From Psychromarinibacter halotolerans (GTDB taxonomy: Bacteria; Pseudomonadota; Alphaproteobacteria; Rhodobacterales; Rhodobacteraceae), in NCBI RefSeq assembly GCF_029168315.1, contig NZ_JARGYD010000001.1, positions 434,001-498,000 on the forward strand: 64,000 bases of DNA, given 5' to 3'. Shown here piece by piece: positions 17,401 through 25,953 of the stretch. The translations under genes were made by a program, and so were the position numbers. Below the pieces are notes generated by a model. The model was not told the DNA's origin. It was given only the letters and a program-made list of their open reading frames with translations, and searched no databases. Numbering within the stretch: the first letter of the stretch is position 1; every line of letters starts with the position of its first letter.

Positions 17401-18099
17401 TTATTGTCTGCGTTTATGGGCAACTGCTCGGCGGTGTCCTGCGCGACCGAGGCCTAGCACTAGGGCGCTTAGCAAGAGAACGCCAGATGCCGGGACGGGC
17501 ACGGGTGCAAGCGTGACCTCGTCAATCCTGACTGAGTTGCATGGGACGGTTCCCATCAGCGGGCAGAAGGCCTGGAACCCAGATTCGTCCGGGCGCAGGT
17601 GCTCAATCCTCAAACGAGTTATGACATTGGGTAGGTCAGGGAAGAGAAAACTCAGCGAAGAACTCGTTCGGGAGGAATCGATGAGGTGTTCGAACTTGAT
17701 GCTTGATCCGGTGAACCCGGTGATCCTCAACTCGGGGAAAATCAAAGGCGGATTGGCTATAGTTTCGGTGTAGGAAGGGCTTTCTTCGACCCATCCGTTC
17801 GGCGAACGCGTGACCTTGAATTCGACAGCTCGAAAGGGTCGCTCCATTGTGAAATCGACGTACTTAGACTCGCGATCTCCGTAGTCGTTCAGAGGCAAAG
17901 CGCCCGGACCCCACACGATTCCAGTCATCGACGCCGTGATGCCGTCCTCCTCGTACAGGTTGTTACATGGCGCCTGCATAGGCTCGGAGCAGCTGTTCAA
18001 TTCGTCAAAGGTCATTGTGGCGGCGGATGCTGCATGAGGTGCTGCTGCGACCGTCGACGCGAGAACGATGAACTTCAGAAATTTTGGAAACCCTGGCAT
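17401..18099 (-). CDS. VPLPA-CTERM sorting domain exported protein
   Basis: About 232 aa. The N-terminal signal peptide ends near HAASA. The body is beta-rich with four Cys in two CxxxxC-like clusters (NSCSEPMQAPCNN; FCPLMGTVPCN). The C terminus is a sorting tag: PVPVPASG, a hydrophobic helix, then a basic tail ending HKRRQ. Such proteins are processed by an exosortase-type enzyme encoded elsewhere and are linked to exopolysaccharide or surface display (family knowledge). ATG 18099 was chosen because GGTGG lies 8 nt upstream; an in-frame ATG at 18123 is possible but poorly preceded. Codon usage is less GC-biased than its neighbours, suggesting transfer. Confidence 0.75.
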   Translation of the reverse strand: MPGFPKFLKFIVLASTVAAAPHAASAATMTFDELNSCSEPMQAPCNNLYEEDGITASMTGIVWGPGALPLNDYGDRESKYVDFTMERPFRAVEFKVTRSPNGWVEESPSYTETIANPPLIFPELRITGFTGSSIKFEHLIDSSRTSSSLSFLFPDLPNVITRLRIEHLRPDESGFQAFCPLMGTVPCNSVRIDEVTLAPVPVPASGVLLLSALVLGLGRAGHRRAVAHKRRQ

Positions 18100-18375
18100 A
18101 ATTTTATCCACCAAATATTGCATATGCTGATGTTATCATTTCATTATCTGAGTGGTAGAGGAATTTTCGAAAATTGTTGCACGCAACGGATATTTATGTG
18201 TGCGAGTATTTGAAGCCTCAATTTCATCTTCGAGTTGATGTTTTTTGCGCGCTAAGCGAGACCAAACGCTTCTATTGATTTGCGGCGCCAGCGACCGGCA
18301 AAAATAATGTAGCTGACGCGTGCACGCTCCAGACCGGAGCCTCGCTTTTCGACGGTTTGGACTGCATCGACGTCA
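18100..18375. other. AT-rich intergenic islet with palindromes
   Basis: No coding region was found between the VPLPA-CTERM gene and the terminator of the ABC operon. The stretch is distinctly AT-rich against the GC-rich surroundings. It holds a perfect 14-nt palindrome AATTTTCGAAAATT (18162-18175) followed at once by GTTGC-AC-GCAAC (18176-18187). Both lie within 90 nt upstream of the minus-strand gene, where regulator binding would be expected. Confidence 0.5.
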
Positions 18376-18411
18376 ACAAAAAAGCCCGGCGGACATGCGT
18401 CGCCGGGCTTT
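18376..18411 (-). terminator. Rho-independent terminator of the ABC transporter operon
   Basis: Read on the minus strand: an 11-bp stem (18411-18401 with 18391-18381, core GCCCGGCG), a 9-nt loop, then a T run continuing past 18378. It lies 30 nt after the last permease gene. Confidence 0.88.
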
Positions 18412-18440
18412 GCTTTGGGTATCGGGGCCGGGCAGGGGCG

Positions 18441-19283
18441 CTATTTGGAGCTGCCGCCCAGCACACCGGCCACGAAGGCTTTCTGGAACAGCAGGTAGGA
18501 AATCACCACCGGCACCACCGACACCAGCGTGGCAGCCATCAGGACCCCGTATTGCACCTGCAACCCGCTGGTCAGGGCACTGATCGACACGGTCACGGGG
18601 CGGGCCTGGTCGTTGCTGGTCAGCGTCATCGCGAACAGCAGGTCGTTCCAGACCGACCGCGACTGGATGATCGCCAGCGCGGCAAGACCCGAGGTCGAGG
18701 CTGGCAGCAGCACCTTGAAGAAGTACTGCGGGATACTGCAGCCGTCGATCAGCGACGCCTCGAACATCGAGCGCGGGACTGAGGCGAAGAAGTTGCGCAT
18801 GAAGAAGGTGCAGATCGGCACGCCATAGGCCGCGTGAACCAGCCACATGCCGGGGATCGTGTTGTGCAGGCCCAGCCCCCGCATCATCGAGAAAAGCGGG
18901 ATCTGCACGATCTGATAGGGCACCAGCATGCCGGTCAGCAGGAACAGGTAGATGATGAACCCGATGCGGCCCTTGATCTGCGACAGCGGAAAGCCCGCGA
19001 TCGCGCCGAGCAGCACCGAGAAGATCACCCCCGGCACCGTGATCATGATGCTGTTCCAGAAGGTGCGGCCGATCTGGTCCCACGCGGTGGCATAGTTCTG
19101 CCAGTTCGGCGCGGCGGGCAGCGAGAACACGTCCAGCACCTCTGCCGGCGTTTTGAGCGACGTGTTGAAGGCCACCAGCAGCGGCGCAAGGAACACGATG
19201 GCGACGGCCAGCGCCGGCAGCAGGGCGCCGGGGCGGTATTTCGCCCGGAAGCTCTTGTTCGCGGTCAGGGTGTCAGTGGTCAT
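18441..19283 (-). CDS. CUT1-type ABC transporter permease (MalG-like)
   Basis: 280 aa inner-membrane permease with six hydrophobic helices. The EAA loop that contacts the ATPase is visible in FEASLIDGCSIPQYFFKVLLP. It forms a heterodimer with the permease encoded immediately upstream. ATG 19283 (MTTDTLTANKSFR) was chosen; it lies inside the 3' end of the upstream gene (11-nt overlap), so the two are translationally coupled. Family members import sugars or glycerol phosphates, but neighbouring M81 and M24 genes point to another substrate. Last gene of the minus-strand operon. Confidence 0.92.
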   Translation of the reverse strand: MTTDTLTANKSFRAKYRPGALLPALAVAIVFLAPLLVAFNTSLKTPAEVLDVFSLPAAPNWQNYATAWDQIGRTFWNSIMITVPGVIFSVLLGAIAGFPLSQIKGRIGFIIYLFLLTGMLVPYQIVQIPLFSMMRGLGLHNTIPGMWLVHAAYGVPICTFFMRNFFASVPRSMFEASLIDGCSIPQYFFKVLLPASTSGLAALAIIQSRSVWNDLLFAMTLTSNDQARPVTVSISALTSGLQVQYGVLMAATLVSVVPVVISYLLFQKAFVAGVLGGSSK

Positions 19284-20187
19284 TTTCAGCGCGCTCCACC
19301 TGTCGGGCCATGTAGATGACGAAGGGCAGGATGACGGCGGCGGACACGACAAGCATGGCCACCGAGATGGCGCTTGCCTGTCCCATCTGCAGACGGCCGA
19401 AGGCGGTGTCGTACATCTGGGTCGCCAGCACGTCGGAGGAATAGGCAGGGCCGCCAGCGGTCATGGCCCAGACAAGGTCGAACAGGCGCATCGCGTCCAC
19501 GGCGGACATGCCCAAGGCGATTGTCGTCGAGGGCCAAAGCAACGGGAAAGTCACCTTCCAGAACCGCTGCCACGGGCTGGCGCCGTCGATCGTCGCGGCC
19601 TCCAGGCATTCGCGGGGCAGGTTTTGCAGGCCGGCGAAGAACACGATGAACGAGAAGCCCACCGACCACCACAGACCCGCCGCCATCAGCGAGTAGGTCA
19701 CGGTATCGGCGTCGCCGATCCAGTTCTGTGCAAGCACGCCCAGACCCACGGCTTCCAGCGTGCGGTTCACGAAGCCCGCGCTGGGTTCGTACATCCAGCG
19801 CCAGATCGCGGCGACGGCGACCGGGGGCAGGGTATAGGGCAGGAAATACACCAGCTTCATGAAGCCTTGGCCGCGGTTCATGCGGTTCACCAGCAGCGCC
19901 AGCAGCAGGCCCAGCCCGGTCGGGCCGATCACGTAGAACACAAGCCAGCGGATGTTGTTCATCAGCGAGTTGTAGAAGCGGTTTTCGCCCAGCAGCCATT
20001 GATAGTTGCTGAGCCCCACGTCGGTGCGTGTCGGCGACAGGCCGTTCCAGCTTTGGAACGACAGCCGGATCGTGTCGATCACGGGGTAGATGTAGAACAC
20101 TGCGAACAGGGCAACAGGCAGAAGAAGGAACAGCGCGAACCAGACGCGCGCGCTTCTCTGCCAGGGGGCTGCTTTGGATCTTGGCAT
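19273..20187 (-). CDS. CUT1-type ABC transporter permease (MalF/UgpA-like)
   Basis: 304 aa permease with six hydrophobic helices. A basic N terminus precedes the first helix (WFALFLLLPVALFAVFYIYP). The EAA loop is LEAATIDGASPWQRFWKVTFP near residue 220. It pairs with the MalG-like subunit downstream (11-nt overlap) and follows the binding protein by 67 nt. That gap contains a direct repeat of CCGCGCGAC. Confidence 0.92.
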   Translation of the reverse strand: MPRSKAAPWQRSARVWFALFLLLPVALFAVFYIYPVIDTIRLSFQSWNGLSPTRTDVGLSNYQWLLGENRFYNSLMNNIRWLVFYVIGPTGLGLLLALLVNRMNRGQGFMKLVYFLPYTLPPVAVAAIWRWMYEPSAGFVNRTLEAVGLGVLAQNWIGDADTVTYSLMAAGLWWSVGFSFIVFFAGLQNLPRECLEAATIDGASPWQRFWKVTFPLLWPSTTIALGMSAVDAMRLFDLVWAMTAGGPAYSSDVLATQMYDTAFGRLQMGQASAISVAMLVVSAAVILPFVIYMARQVERAENDH

Positions 20188-20254
20188 TTGGGTCTCCGCC
20201 TTGTGCCGCGCGACGGATGCCGCGCGACACAGGTGTTTTGATATTCGCCGCGTC

Positions 20255-21526
20255 TTACCAGGTCACGAAGGTGCCTTGGTCAAGGGCGCTTTGGCGCAGG
20301 CGCTCGAGGGTCTCGACCACCGAGTCGATGGTTTCATCGGTCGGATCGGCGGCGAAACGCTCAATCTGCACGCCCAGTTCGGTGCCCAGTTCGGTGGGCA
20401 GCAGGAAGAACAGGTTCGGCACGACGGCGTCAGAGCCGTTGGCCGCGTTCAGTTGCTCGCTGGTTTTGGCGCCGATGTAGTCGTAGATGTCCGACGGCGT
20501 TTCCAGGTTGGCGGCAACCGAACCCTTGTAGGTGTTGAACGCCGACTGGCCTTCGATGCCGGCCGAGGTGCGCATGAAGTTGGCGGCTGCTTCCAGCGAC
20601 GCCTCGTTCCCGGCCGGAGCGGCCAGCGCGTCCACCTGGATCACGACCGCATCGCCGACACCCGGGGCAGGGAAGAAGTCATAGTCTTCGCCCGGCACCC
20701 ACTCCAGCTCTTTGAAATAGCCCGAGATCCAGTCGCCCATCTGGTACATCGCCACGCGGCCCGCGACCACGTCGTCGCCGCCCTGGGCCCAGGTCTTGCC
20801 GCCCCAGCTTTCGATATAGTTCGACGCGTAGACGTCGCCGTACAGGCGCAGCGCCTCGCGGAATTCGTCGCTGTCGAACGCCATTTCGCCGGAGGCCAGA
20901 GCAAAGTAGCCCTCGACGCCCACGACGGACAGCAGCGGCGCGTAGAAGTTGTACAGGCTCCAGAACGGGCCAGCGCCGTTGGCAAGGCAGGCGGTGCCGG
21001 TGGCTTCGATCTCGCCGCACAGGGCAGCCATCTCGTCGAAGGTGGTCGGAGCTTCCCAGCCGTTCTCGTCGAACAGCTCCTTGTTGTAGAAGATGTTCGA
21101 GATCAGCGCCATGTTCAGCGGCACGGCGTAGGGGGTGCCGTCGATCTTCATCACGCGCTTCAGGCCTTCGGGGAAGATTTCCTCGGCGTTGATGTCGGCC
21201 CAGATGTCGGACAGGTCGGCCAGCTGGCCGGCGTCGACGAAGGTCTTGATTTCATAGCCCATCGCGCTTTGGTACGCGGCCGGCGGGTTGCCACCCAGCA
21301 GCGAGGTCTGCAGCTGGCGACGCAGCTCGACGGTGTTGCCCGGGATCACTTCGTGGGTGACGGGCGTGTCGGGATAGGCTTCGTTGTTCAGCTCGATCAG
21401 GCTGGAAATCGCGTCGAGCTCGGCGCCGGCACCCCAGTAGGTCCAGACCGGGCTGGCGTCCTGCGCGGCGGCGGACTGGGCGATGGCGATTGCTGTGGTG
21501 GCGGCAAGGGCAGCGTGGATTCGCAT
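20255..21526 (-). CDS. ABC transporter extracellular solute-binding protein (family 1)
   Basis: 423 aa periplasmic binding protein. The signal peptide MRIHAALAATTAIAIAQSAAAQ is followed by the mature start (SPVWTYWGAGAELDAISSLI). Cluster B/CUT1-type features include the internal GMPMNMA-like segment IDGTPYAVPLNMALIS and the Trp/aromatic-rich ligand cleft (WGGKTWAQGGDD; YQMGDWISGYFKE). First gene of the minus-strand operon and divergent from the ROK regulator across 253 nt. Substrate unknown; the locus context suggests a nitrogen-containing or peptide-like compound (inference). Confidence 0.92.
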   Translation of the reverse strand: MRIHAALAATTAIAIAQSAAAQDASPVWTYWGAGAELDAISSLIELNNEAYPDTPVTHEVIPGNTVELRRQLQTSLLGGNPPAAYQSAMGYEIKTFVDAGQLADLSDIWADINAEEIFPEGLKRVMKIDGTPYAVPLNMALISNIFYNKELFDENGWEAPTTFDEMAALCGEIEATGTACLANGAGPFWSLYNFYAPLLSVVGVEGYFALASGEMAFDSDEFREALRLYGDVYASNYIESWGGKTWAQGGDDVVAGRVAMYQMGDWISGYFKELEWVPGEDYDFFPAPGVGDAVVIQVDALAAPAGNEASLEAAANFMRTSAGIEGQSAFNTYKGSVAANLETPSDIYDYIGAKTSEQLNAANGSDAVVPNLFFLLPTELGTELGVQIERFAADPTDETIDSVVETLERLRQSALDQGTFVTW

Positions 21527-21627
21527 GGTAGCTCCTGTTGGTTCTCAGGCTGGAATTTATTAATCCGAACCCTGGACCAATATCTCATGAGGGGCGGGTG
21601 GGGTGTCAACGCGAGATTTGTGTTCAG

Positions 21628-21643
21628 ACTGACCAAAATCAGT
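21628..21643. promoter_or_regulatory. Candidate operator in the divergent SBP/ROK promoter region
   Basis: Inverted repeat ACTGA-6 nt-TCAGT at 21628-21643 in the AT-rich 253-nt gap between the divergently transcribed binding-protein and ROK genes. The position suits a repressor controlling both directions. That ROK is the binder is inference only. Confidence 0.35.
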
Positions 21644-21779
21644 AAAATAACTTGTTTTATGCGATTAAGAAACGAGCAGAAAAGAAAGTCAGCTTTTTTC
21701 GGCTTTCGGCCGCTGTCCGTTCTTGACCCTTTCCGCCGCTGCTGCATAGGTAATGTTCAGGAACTCGGAATAAATAGAC

Positions 21780-22973
21780 ATGCCACGTACCACAGCCATT
21801 CCCAGGGGCGTTCACCCCACCGCGCTGCGCCGGATCAACGCGATCGAGGTGTTCAACGCCGTGCGCACCAAACCCGGTCTGTCGCAGAAGGATATCGTGG
21901 CCGAGACGGGGATCGACCGGTCCACCGTTTCCACCATCGTGGCACAGTTCGATGCCCTTGGTTTGTTGGAGCGGGGCACCGCCTCGTCCGAGGGGCGGCG
22001 TGGCCGCAAGTCGGAAACGCTGGCGATCAAGACCGATGCCGGACTGCTGATCGGGGCGCACATCATGCCCGAGCAGTTGCTGTTCGTATCCTCGGGGCTT
22101 GACGGCACCCCGGCCGAGACGATGGCCCTGCCGCCGCTGACGGATGCGGCCGATGTCGAGGCCGCGATCGGTAAGGGTCTGGATACATTCCTGTACCGGA
22201 TCGGAGCAAAGCCGGAAGATGTTTCGGCATTCGGTCTGTGTGTGCCGGGGCTGGTGGCCACCGGCGGCCGTCTGGCGGAATCGTCGAACATGAGCTGGCA
22301 GGACCTGAACCTGCCCGAAATTCTGGGCGGAAAGATCCCGTCGAAATTCCACATCGACAACGATAGCCGCGCCGCGGGCATCGCCGAAAAGCTGTTCGGC
22401 CAATGCGTCGATGTCGATGACTATATCTATGTCGACAGCGCGTCGGGCCTTGGCGGCCTGCTGTACATGAACGGCAGCCCCTATGTCGGCGCCGGCGGCT
22501 TCGCGGGCGAGATCGGCCACATGAAGGTGGTGCCGAACGGTCGGCTGTGTACCTGCGGCGCGTCGGGCTGTGCCTCGGCCTACCTGTCGGAACCCGCGCT
22601 GGTGCGCCGGTTCCAACGGGTTGGTCTGAAGGCCGAGACCTTCGGAGAGATCCGCGCGCTGGCCGGTTCGGGGTCCGAGCGGGCGCTGACGCTGCTGGAC
22701 GAGGCGGGCGAGATGCTGGGGCGTGCGCTGTCAGACCTCGTCAACCTGTTCAACCCGCCGGTGGTCGTGCTGGGCTCGGGCCTGGGACTGTTGGCGGATT
22801 ACCTGCTGCCTGCCGCCGAGCGGATGCTGGCACGGAACGCGCTGCAATCGCCGCGCGCGCTGTGCCGGATCGTAAGTTCGGACATCGCGCAGATGGACAC
22901 CCCGCGAGGGGGGCTTGCGTTGGCGCTGAATGCGCTGACAGAGCCGTCGGGCGACAGCCCGTTCCCCTGGTAA
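21780..22973 (+). CDS. ROK family transcriptional regulator
   Basis: 397 aa. An N-terminal winged HTH (residues about 15-75: NAIEVFNAVRTKPGLSQKDIVAETGIDRSTVSTIV) is joined to a ROK sugar-kinase-like domain. The zinc-binding CxCGxxGC signature is present as CTCGASGCASAYL. The DxDxxAAG-like HIDNDSRAAGIAEKL and the FAGEIGH motif are also present. The kinase-like ATP loop is less clear, as in NagC/Mlc-type repressors. It is divergent from the ABC operon and 23 nt upstream of the M81 gene, and is likely the local repressor sensing the imported ligand or a product. Confidence 0.9.
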   Translation: MPRTTAIPRGVHPTALRRINAIEVFNAVRTKPGLSQKDIVAETGIDRSTVSTIVAQFDALGLLERGTASSEGRRGRKSETLAIKTDAGLLIGAHIMPEQLLFVSSGLDGTPAETMALPPLTDAADVEAAIGKGLDTFLYRIGAKPEDVSAFGLCVPGLVATGGRLAESSNMSWQDLNLPEILGGKIPSKFHIDNDSRAAGIAEKLFGQCVDVDDYIYVDSASGLGGLLYMNGSPYVGAGGFAGEIGHMKVVPNGRLCTCGASGCASAYLSEPALVRRFQRVGLKAETFGEIRALAGSGSERALTLLDEAGEMLGRALSDLVNLFNPPVVVLGSGLGLLADYLLPAAERMLARNALQSPRALCRIVSSDIAQMDTPRGGLALALNALTEPSGDSPFPW

Positions 22974-22996
22974 ATACACAAAAGGAAAGACAGAAT

Positions 22997-24493
22997 ATGG
23001 CTACGCGCAGAATTGCGATCGTGGGTCTGTCGGTCGAGGCCCTCGTGGGCTCGCCGCTGAAGACGGACGAGGACGCAATGCAGATCTATCGGGGCGACGA
23101 GCTTCCGGCCAACAACCTGTGGCTGGTGCGCGGCGTTCTGGCCCGCCTGGCCGAGGAACCCGAATTCGAAGCGGTGCCGCTGATGTGGGCGACCGCCTTG
23201 CCGGGGGGCGCGCTGACCCATTCGAACTATGTCGCGATCCGCGATGAGACAGTGAAGCTGCTGACCGAGAATGGCCCGTTCGATGGCGTCGTCGTCTGCA
23301 ACCACGGCGCGCTGGAAGTCGACGGGCTGGATGTTCAGGCCGATGCGGATTTCGTGGCCCATGTGCGCGAAGCGGTCGGCCCCGACATGCCGATCGGCGT
23401 GGCGCTGGACCTGCACGGCCACCTGTCCCAGCAACTGCTGGATGCGGCGACGGTGTTCTCGGTTCTGCGCACCGCGCCGCACCGCGACGACAAGCAAACC
23501 GGCTACCGCGCCGCGCATATGCTGGTGCGCACGATCAAACAGGGTCTCACCCCCAAAACCGCCGCCGTGCACATCCCGATTCTGGTGTCGGGCGAACAGG
23601 CGATCACCACGCAGGTGCCCGGCTCGACCCTATATGCCACGCTGCCCGGGTTCGATTCCGTCGATGGCGTGATGGAGGCCAACATCTTCGTCGGCTTCGC
23701 TTTCAACGACCGCCCTTGGACCGGCATGAGCGCCGTGGTGACCAGCGATGGCGACGCCGCCGTGGCGCAGCGCGTGGCCGAAGACCTTGCCCAGCAGATC
23801 TGGGACGCACGCGACCAGATGATCCTGCGGATGGAAACCGACGCCGTGGCGCCGGGCCTTCTGAAGGCGGCGCAAAGCGAACAGCGCCCCGTCTACGTCA
23901 GCGACTCTGGTGACAACACCACCGCCGGTGCGCCGGGCGACCTGACCCACGTCCTGCAAGAGATCCTGCGCGACGACCGCTTGGGCGACTCCGTCGTGGC
24001 CGGGATCTACGCGCCCAAGCTGGTGGCCAAGGCCAACGAGATGGGCGTCGGCGCCAGCATCGCCTTCGACCTTGGGGCAGAGCACATTTCCGAGCCGGTC
24101 GAGACGATGGCCGTCGAGGGCGAGATCGTCGCCTGCGGTCCGGAACTGGTGCTGGGCGGGTTCCAGCCCTATCGCAGCGCCGAGGGCGCTTGGTGCGTTA
24201 TCCGCTTCGGCGACGTGTTCGCGACGTTCCACGATCTGCCCATCGGCATCACCACGCCGCGCCACTTCGAGGCGATGGGCATCGATCCGGTCAAGCACGC
24301 CTATTACGTGGTCAAGCTGGGCTATTTGCACCCGCAAATCATCGACATCGCCAAACGCCACATCCTGCTGCTGACGCCGGGCACCGTGTCGCTGGACCTT
24401 GGCGCACGCAACTGGACGCAGGTCGTCCGCCCGGCCTTCCCGGCCGACGAGAACCCCGAATGGTCCGCCAAGGGCCAAGCCTATTCCAACTGA
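22997..24493 (+). CDS. M81 family metallopeptidase (MlrC-like)
   Basis: 498 aa. It matches the M81/MlrC pattern: VVVCNHGALEVDGLD, then metal-ligand blocks VALDLHGHLSQQ and RTAPHRDDKQTG, SDSGDNTTAGAPGD in the C-terminal domain, and KLGYLHPQ near the end. MlrC-type enzymes are zinc hydrolases acting on the linear microcystin tetrapeptide and related amides; many paralogues sit beside ABC importers with unknown substrates. ATG 22997 follows the ribosome site AAAGGAAAG. Second gene of the plus-strand group with the ROK regulator, the M24 protein and the ABC ATPase. Confidence 0.88.
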   Translation: MATRRIAIVGLSVEALVGSPLKTDEDAMQIYRGDELPANNLWLVRGVLARLAEEPEFEAVPLMWATALPGGALTHSNYVAIRDETVKLLTENGPFDGVVVCNHGALEVDGLDVQADADFVAHVREAVGPDMPIGVALDLHGHLSQQLLDAATVFSVLRTAPHRDDKQTGYRAAHMLVRTIKQGLTPKTAAVHIPILVSGEQAITTQVPGSTLYATLPGFDSVDGVMEANIFVGFAFNDRPWTGMSAVVTSDGDAAVAQRVAEDLAQQIWDARDQMILRMETDAVAPGLLKAAQSEQRPVYVSDSGDNTTAGAPGDLTHVLQEILRDDRLGDSVVAGIYAPKLVAKANEMGVGASIAFDLGAEHISEPVETMAVEGEIVACGPELVLGGFQPYRSAEGAWCVIRFGDVFATFHDLPIGITTPRHFEAMGIDPVKHAYYVVKLGYLHPQIIDIAKRHILLLTPGTVSLDLGARNWTQVVRPAFPADENPEWSAKGQAYSN

Positions 24494-24521
24494 CGACCAT
24501 CGAGGAACGAGGACACCCAAG

Positions 24522-25886
24522 ATGACGACCGAACTTTCGAACGTGACGATTCCCGACTTCGGCCTGCCCGAGTCGCGTCCCGTGATCCCCGGCGAAACCT
24601 ACGCCGCCCGGTGCGACGCGCTGGTGGCCGGCGCCGACTGCGACTGGGTCGTGGTTTATTCCGACCGTGAGCATCAGGCGAACATCGCCTTCCTGACCGG
24701 CTTCGAGCCGCGTTTCGAAGAGGCGCTGCTGCTTCTGAACCGCGATGGCCGCCGGATCATCGTAACCGGCAACGAATGCGTGCCCTACGCCGCGATCTCG
24801 GGCCTTCCGGGGGTCGAGGTGGAACTGGCGCAGTCGCTTAGCCTGATGGGGCAGGACCGCACCGAGGCGCCGAAGCTGACCGAGGTCCTGTCCGGGCTTG
24901 GCATGGCTTCGGGTCAGACCATCGGCATCGCCGGCTGGAAGTACCTTGAAGAGGTCGAGTACGACGACGCCCCCAGCTTCTTCGTGCCGCATCATCTGGT
25001 CGCGACGCTGACTAAGGTGGCGGGTGACGCGGGGCTTCTGTCGGATGTGACCCCGGTGCTGATGCACGAGACCAAGGGCCTACGCGCCGTGGTCGACGCG
25101 GACGAGATTGCATGGCTGGAATTCGGCTCTGCCCGCGCGTCTGCCGCCGTCTGGCGCGTCGTGACCAACGCCAAGCCCGGCGACACCGAGCACGAGGCAG
25201 CCAGCAACATGGGCTATGCCGGTGAACAGATGGCATGCCACTTCATGCTGTCGACCAACGGCGGCAGCGGCCCGATCATCGGCCTGTCCTCGCCCTCGGG
25301 CAAGGTCATCGAAAAGGGCGACGGCATCACCACCTGCGTCGGCCTGTGGGGCGGTATTTCGGCGCGCGGCGGCCTGATGGCCGACGGCGACGATACCTTC
25401 CTGGCCAAGTGCAAAGGCTACTTCGAGGCGCTGCTGACGTGGTACGAGACCGCCGAGATCGGTGTCGACGGAGCGGTGATCTACGACGCGGTGGAAAAGA
25501 AGCTGGCCGAGGCCGATCTTGAACCGGCGCTGAACCCCGGCCACCTGCTAAGCCACGACGAGTGGATGAACACGCCGGTGCGCCGCAAGAACAGCGGCAA
25601 GATCGCGTCGGGCATGCCGTTTCAGGTCGACATCATCCCGGTGCCGATGCTGGATGGTCAGACCCTGAACTGCGAAGACGCGATCGTGTTCGCCGACGCG
25701 GACCTGCGGGCCGAGATCGAGAAACGTCACCCCGAGGTCTACGCCCGCATGATGGCGCGCCGCGCCTTCATCGCGGACGTGATCGGGATCGAGCTTAGCC
25801 CGTCGATCCTGCCGCTGTCCTCGACCCCGCTGTGTCTTGCGCCGTTCTGGCTGAAAAGCTCGGAAATTCTGGTCCGCAAGGCCTGA
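24522..25886 (+). CDS. M24 (pita-bread fold) protein, metal ligands apparently lost
   Basis: 454 aa. The N-terminal creatinase-like domain (residues about 20-190, with AFLTGFEPRFEEALLLL) and C-terminal pita-bread domain (about 200-440) fit the Xaa-Pro dipeptidase/creatinase superfamily. Where M24 peptidases carry the two metal-binding Asp after GD, the sequence reads KGDGITTCVGLWGGISARGG with no Asp pair. GHLLSHDEW supplies a His and NCEDAIVF a Glu. A metal-free creatinase-like hydrolase or a non-catalytic protein is therefore as likely as a peptidase. ATG 24522 follows GAGGAACGAGGA. It lies 28 nt after the M81 gene. Confidence 0.8.
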   Translation: MTTELSNVTIPDFGLPESRPVIPGETYAARCDALVAGADCDWVVVYSDREHQANIAFLTGFEPRFEEALLLLNRDGRRIIVTGNECVPYAAISGLPGVEVELAQSLSLMGQDRTEAPKLTEVLSGLGMASGQTIGIAGWKYLEEVEYDDAPSFFVPHHLVATLTKVAGDAGLLSDVTPVLMHETKGLRAVVDADEIAWLEFGSARASAAVWRVVTNAKPGDTEHEAASNMGYAGEQMACHFMLSTNGGSGPIIGLSSPSGKVIEKGDGITTCVGLWGGISARGGLMADGDDTFLAKCKGYFEALLTWYETAEIGVDGAVIYDAVEKKLAEADLEPALNPGHLLSHDEWMNTPVRRKNSGKIASGMPFQVDIIPVPMLDGQTLNCEDAIVFADADLRAEIEKRHPEVYARMMARRAFIADVIGIELSPSILPLSSTPLCLAPFWLKSSEILVRKA

Positions 25887-25902
25887 TCCCAACCGAAACG
25901 CC

Positions 25903-25932
25903 GATGCGGTCCCCCATGCGCGGGGCCGCATC
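25903..25932 (+). promoter_or_regulatory. Intercistronic stem-loop
   Basis: GATGCGG (25903-25909) pairs with CCGCATC (25926-25932), and CCCC with GGGG inside, with one T bulged. It lies between the M24 and ATPase genes without a T tract. It probably modulates mRNA stability or partial termination. Confidence 0.45.
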
Positions 25933-25953
25933 CCGCTAAAGGAACCAACCACG

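Noticed and set aside
17298..18411. Integrated element using tRNA-Leu as attachment site
   Set aside because: No integrase gene and no second copy of the tRNA 3' end within the islet, so only past transfer, not an intact element, can be suggested.
24522..25886. DMSP lyase DddP (also M24 family)
   Set aside because: The N-terminal and metal-site blocks remembered for DddP are absent, and its metal ligands are not conserved here.
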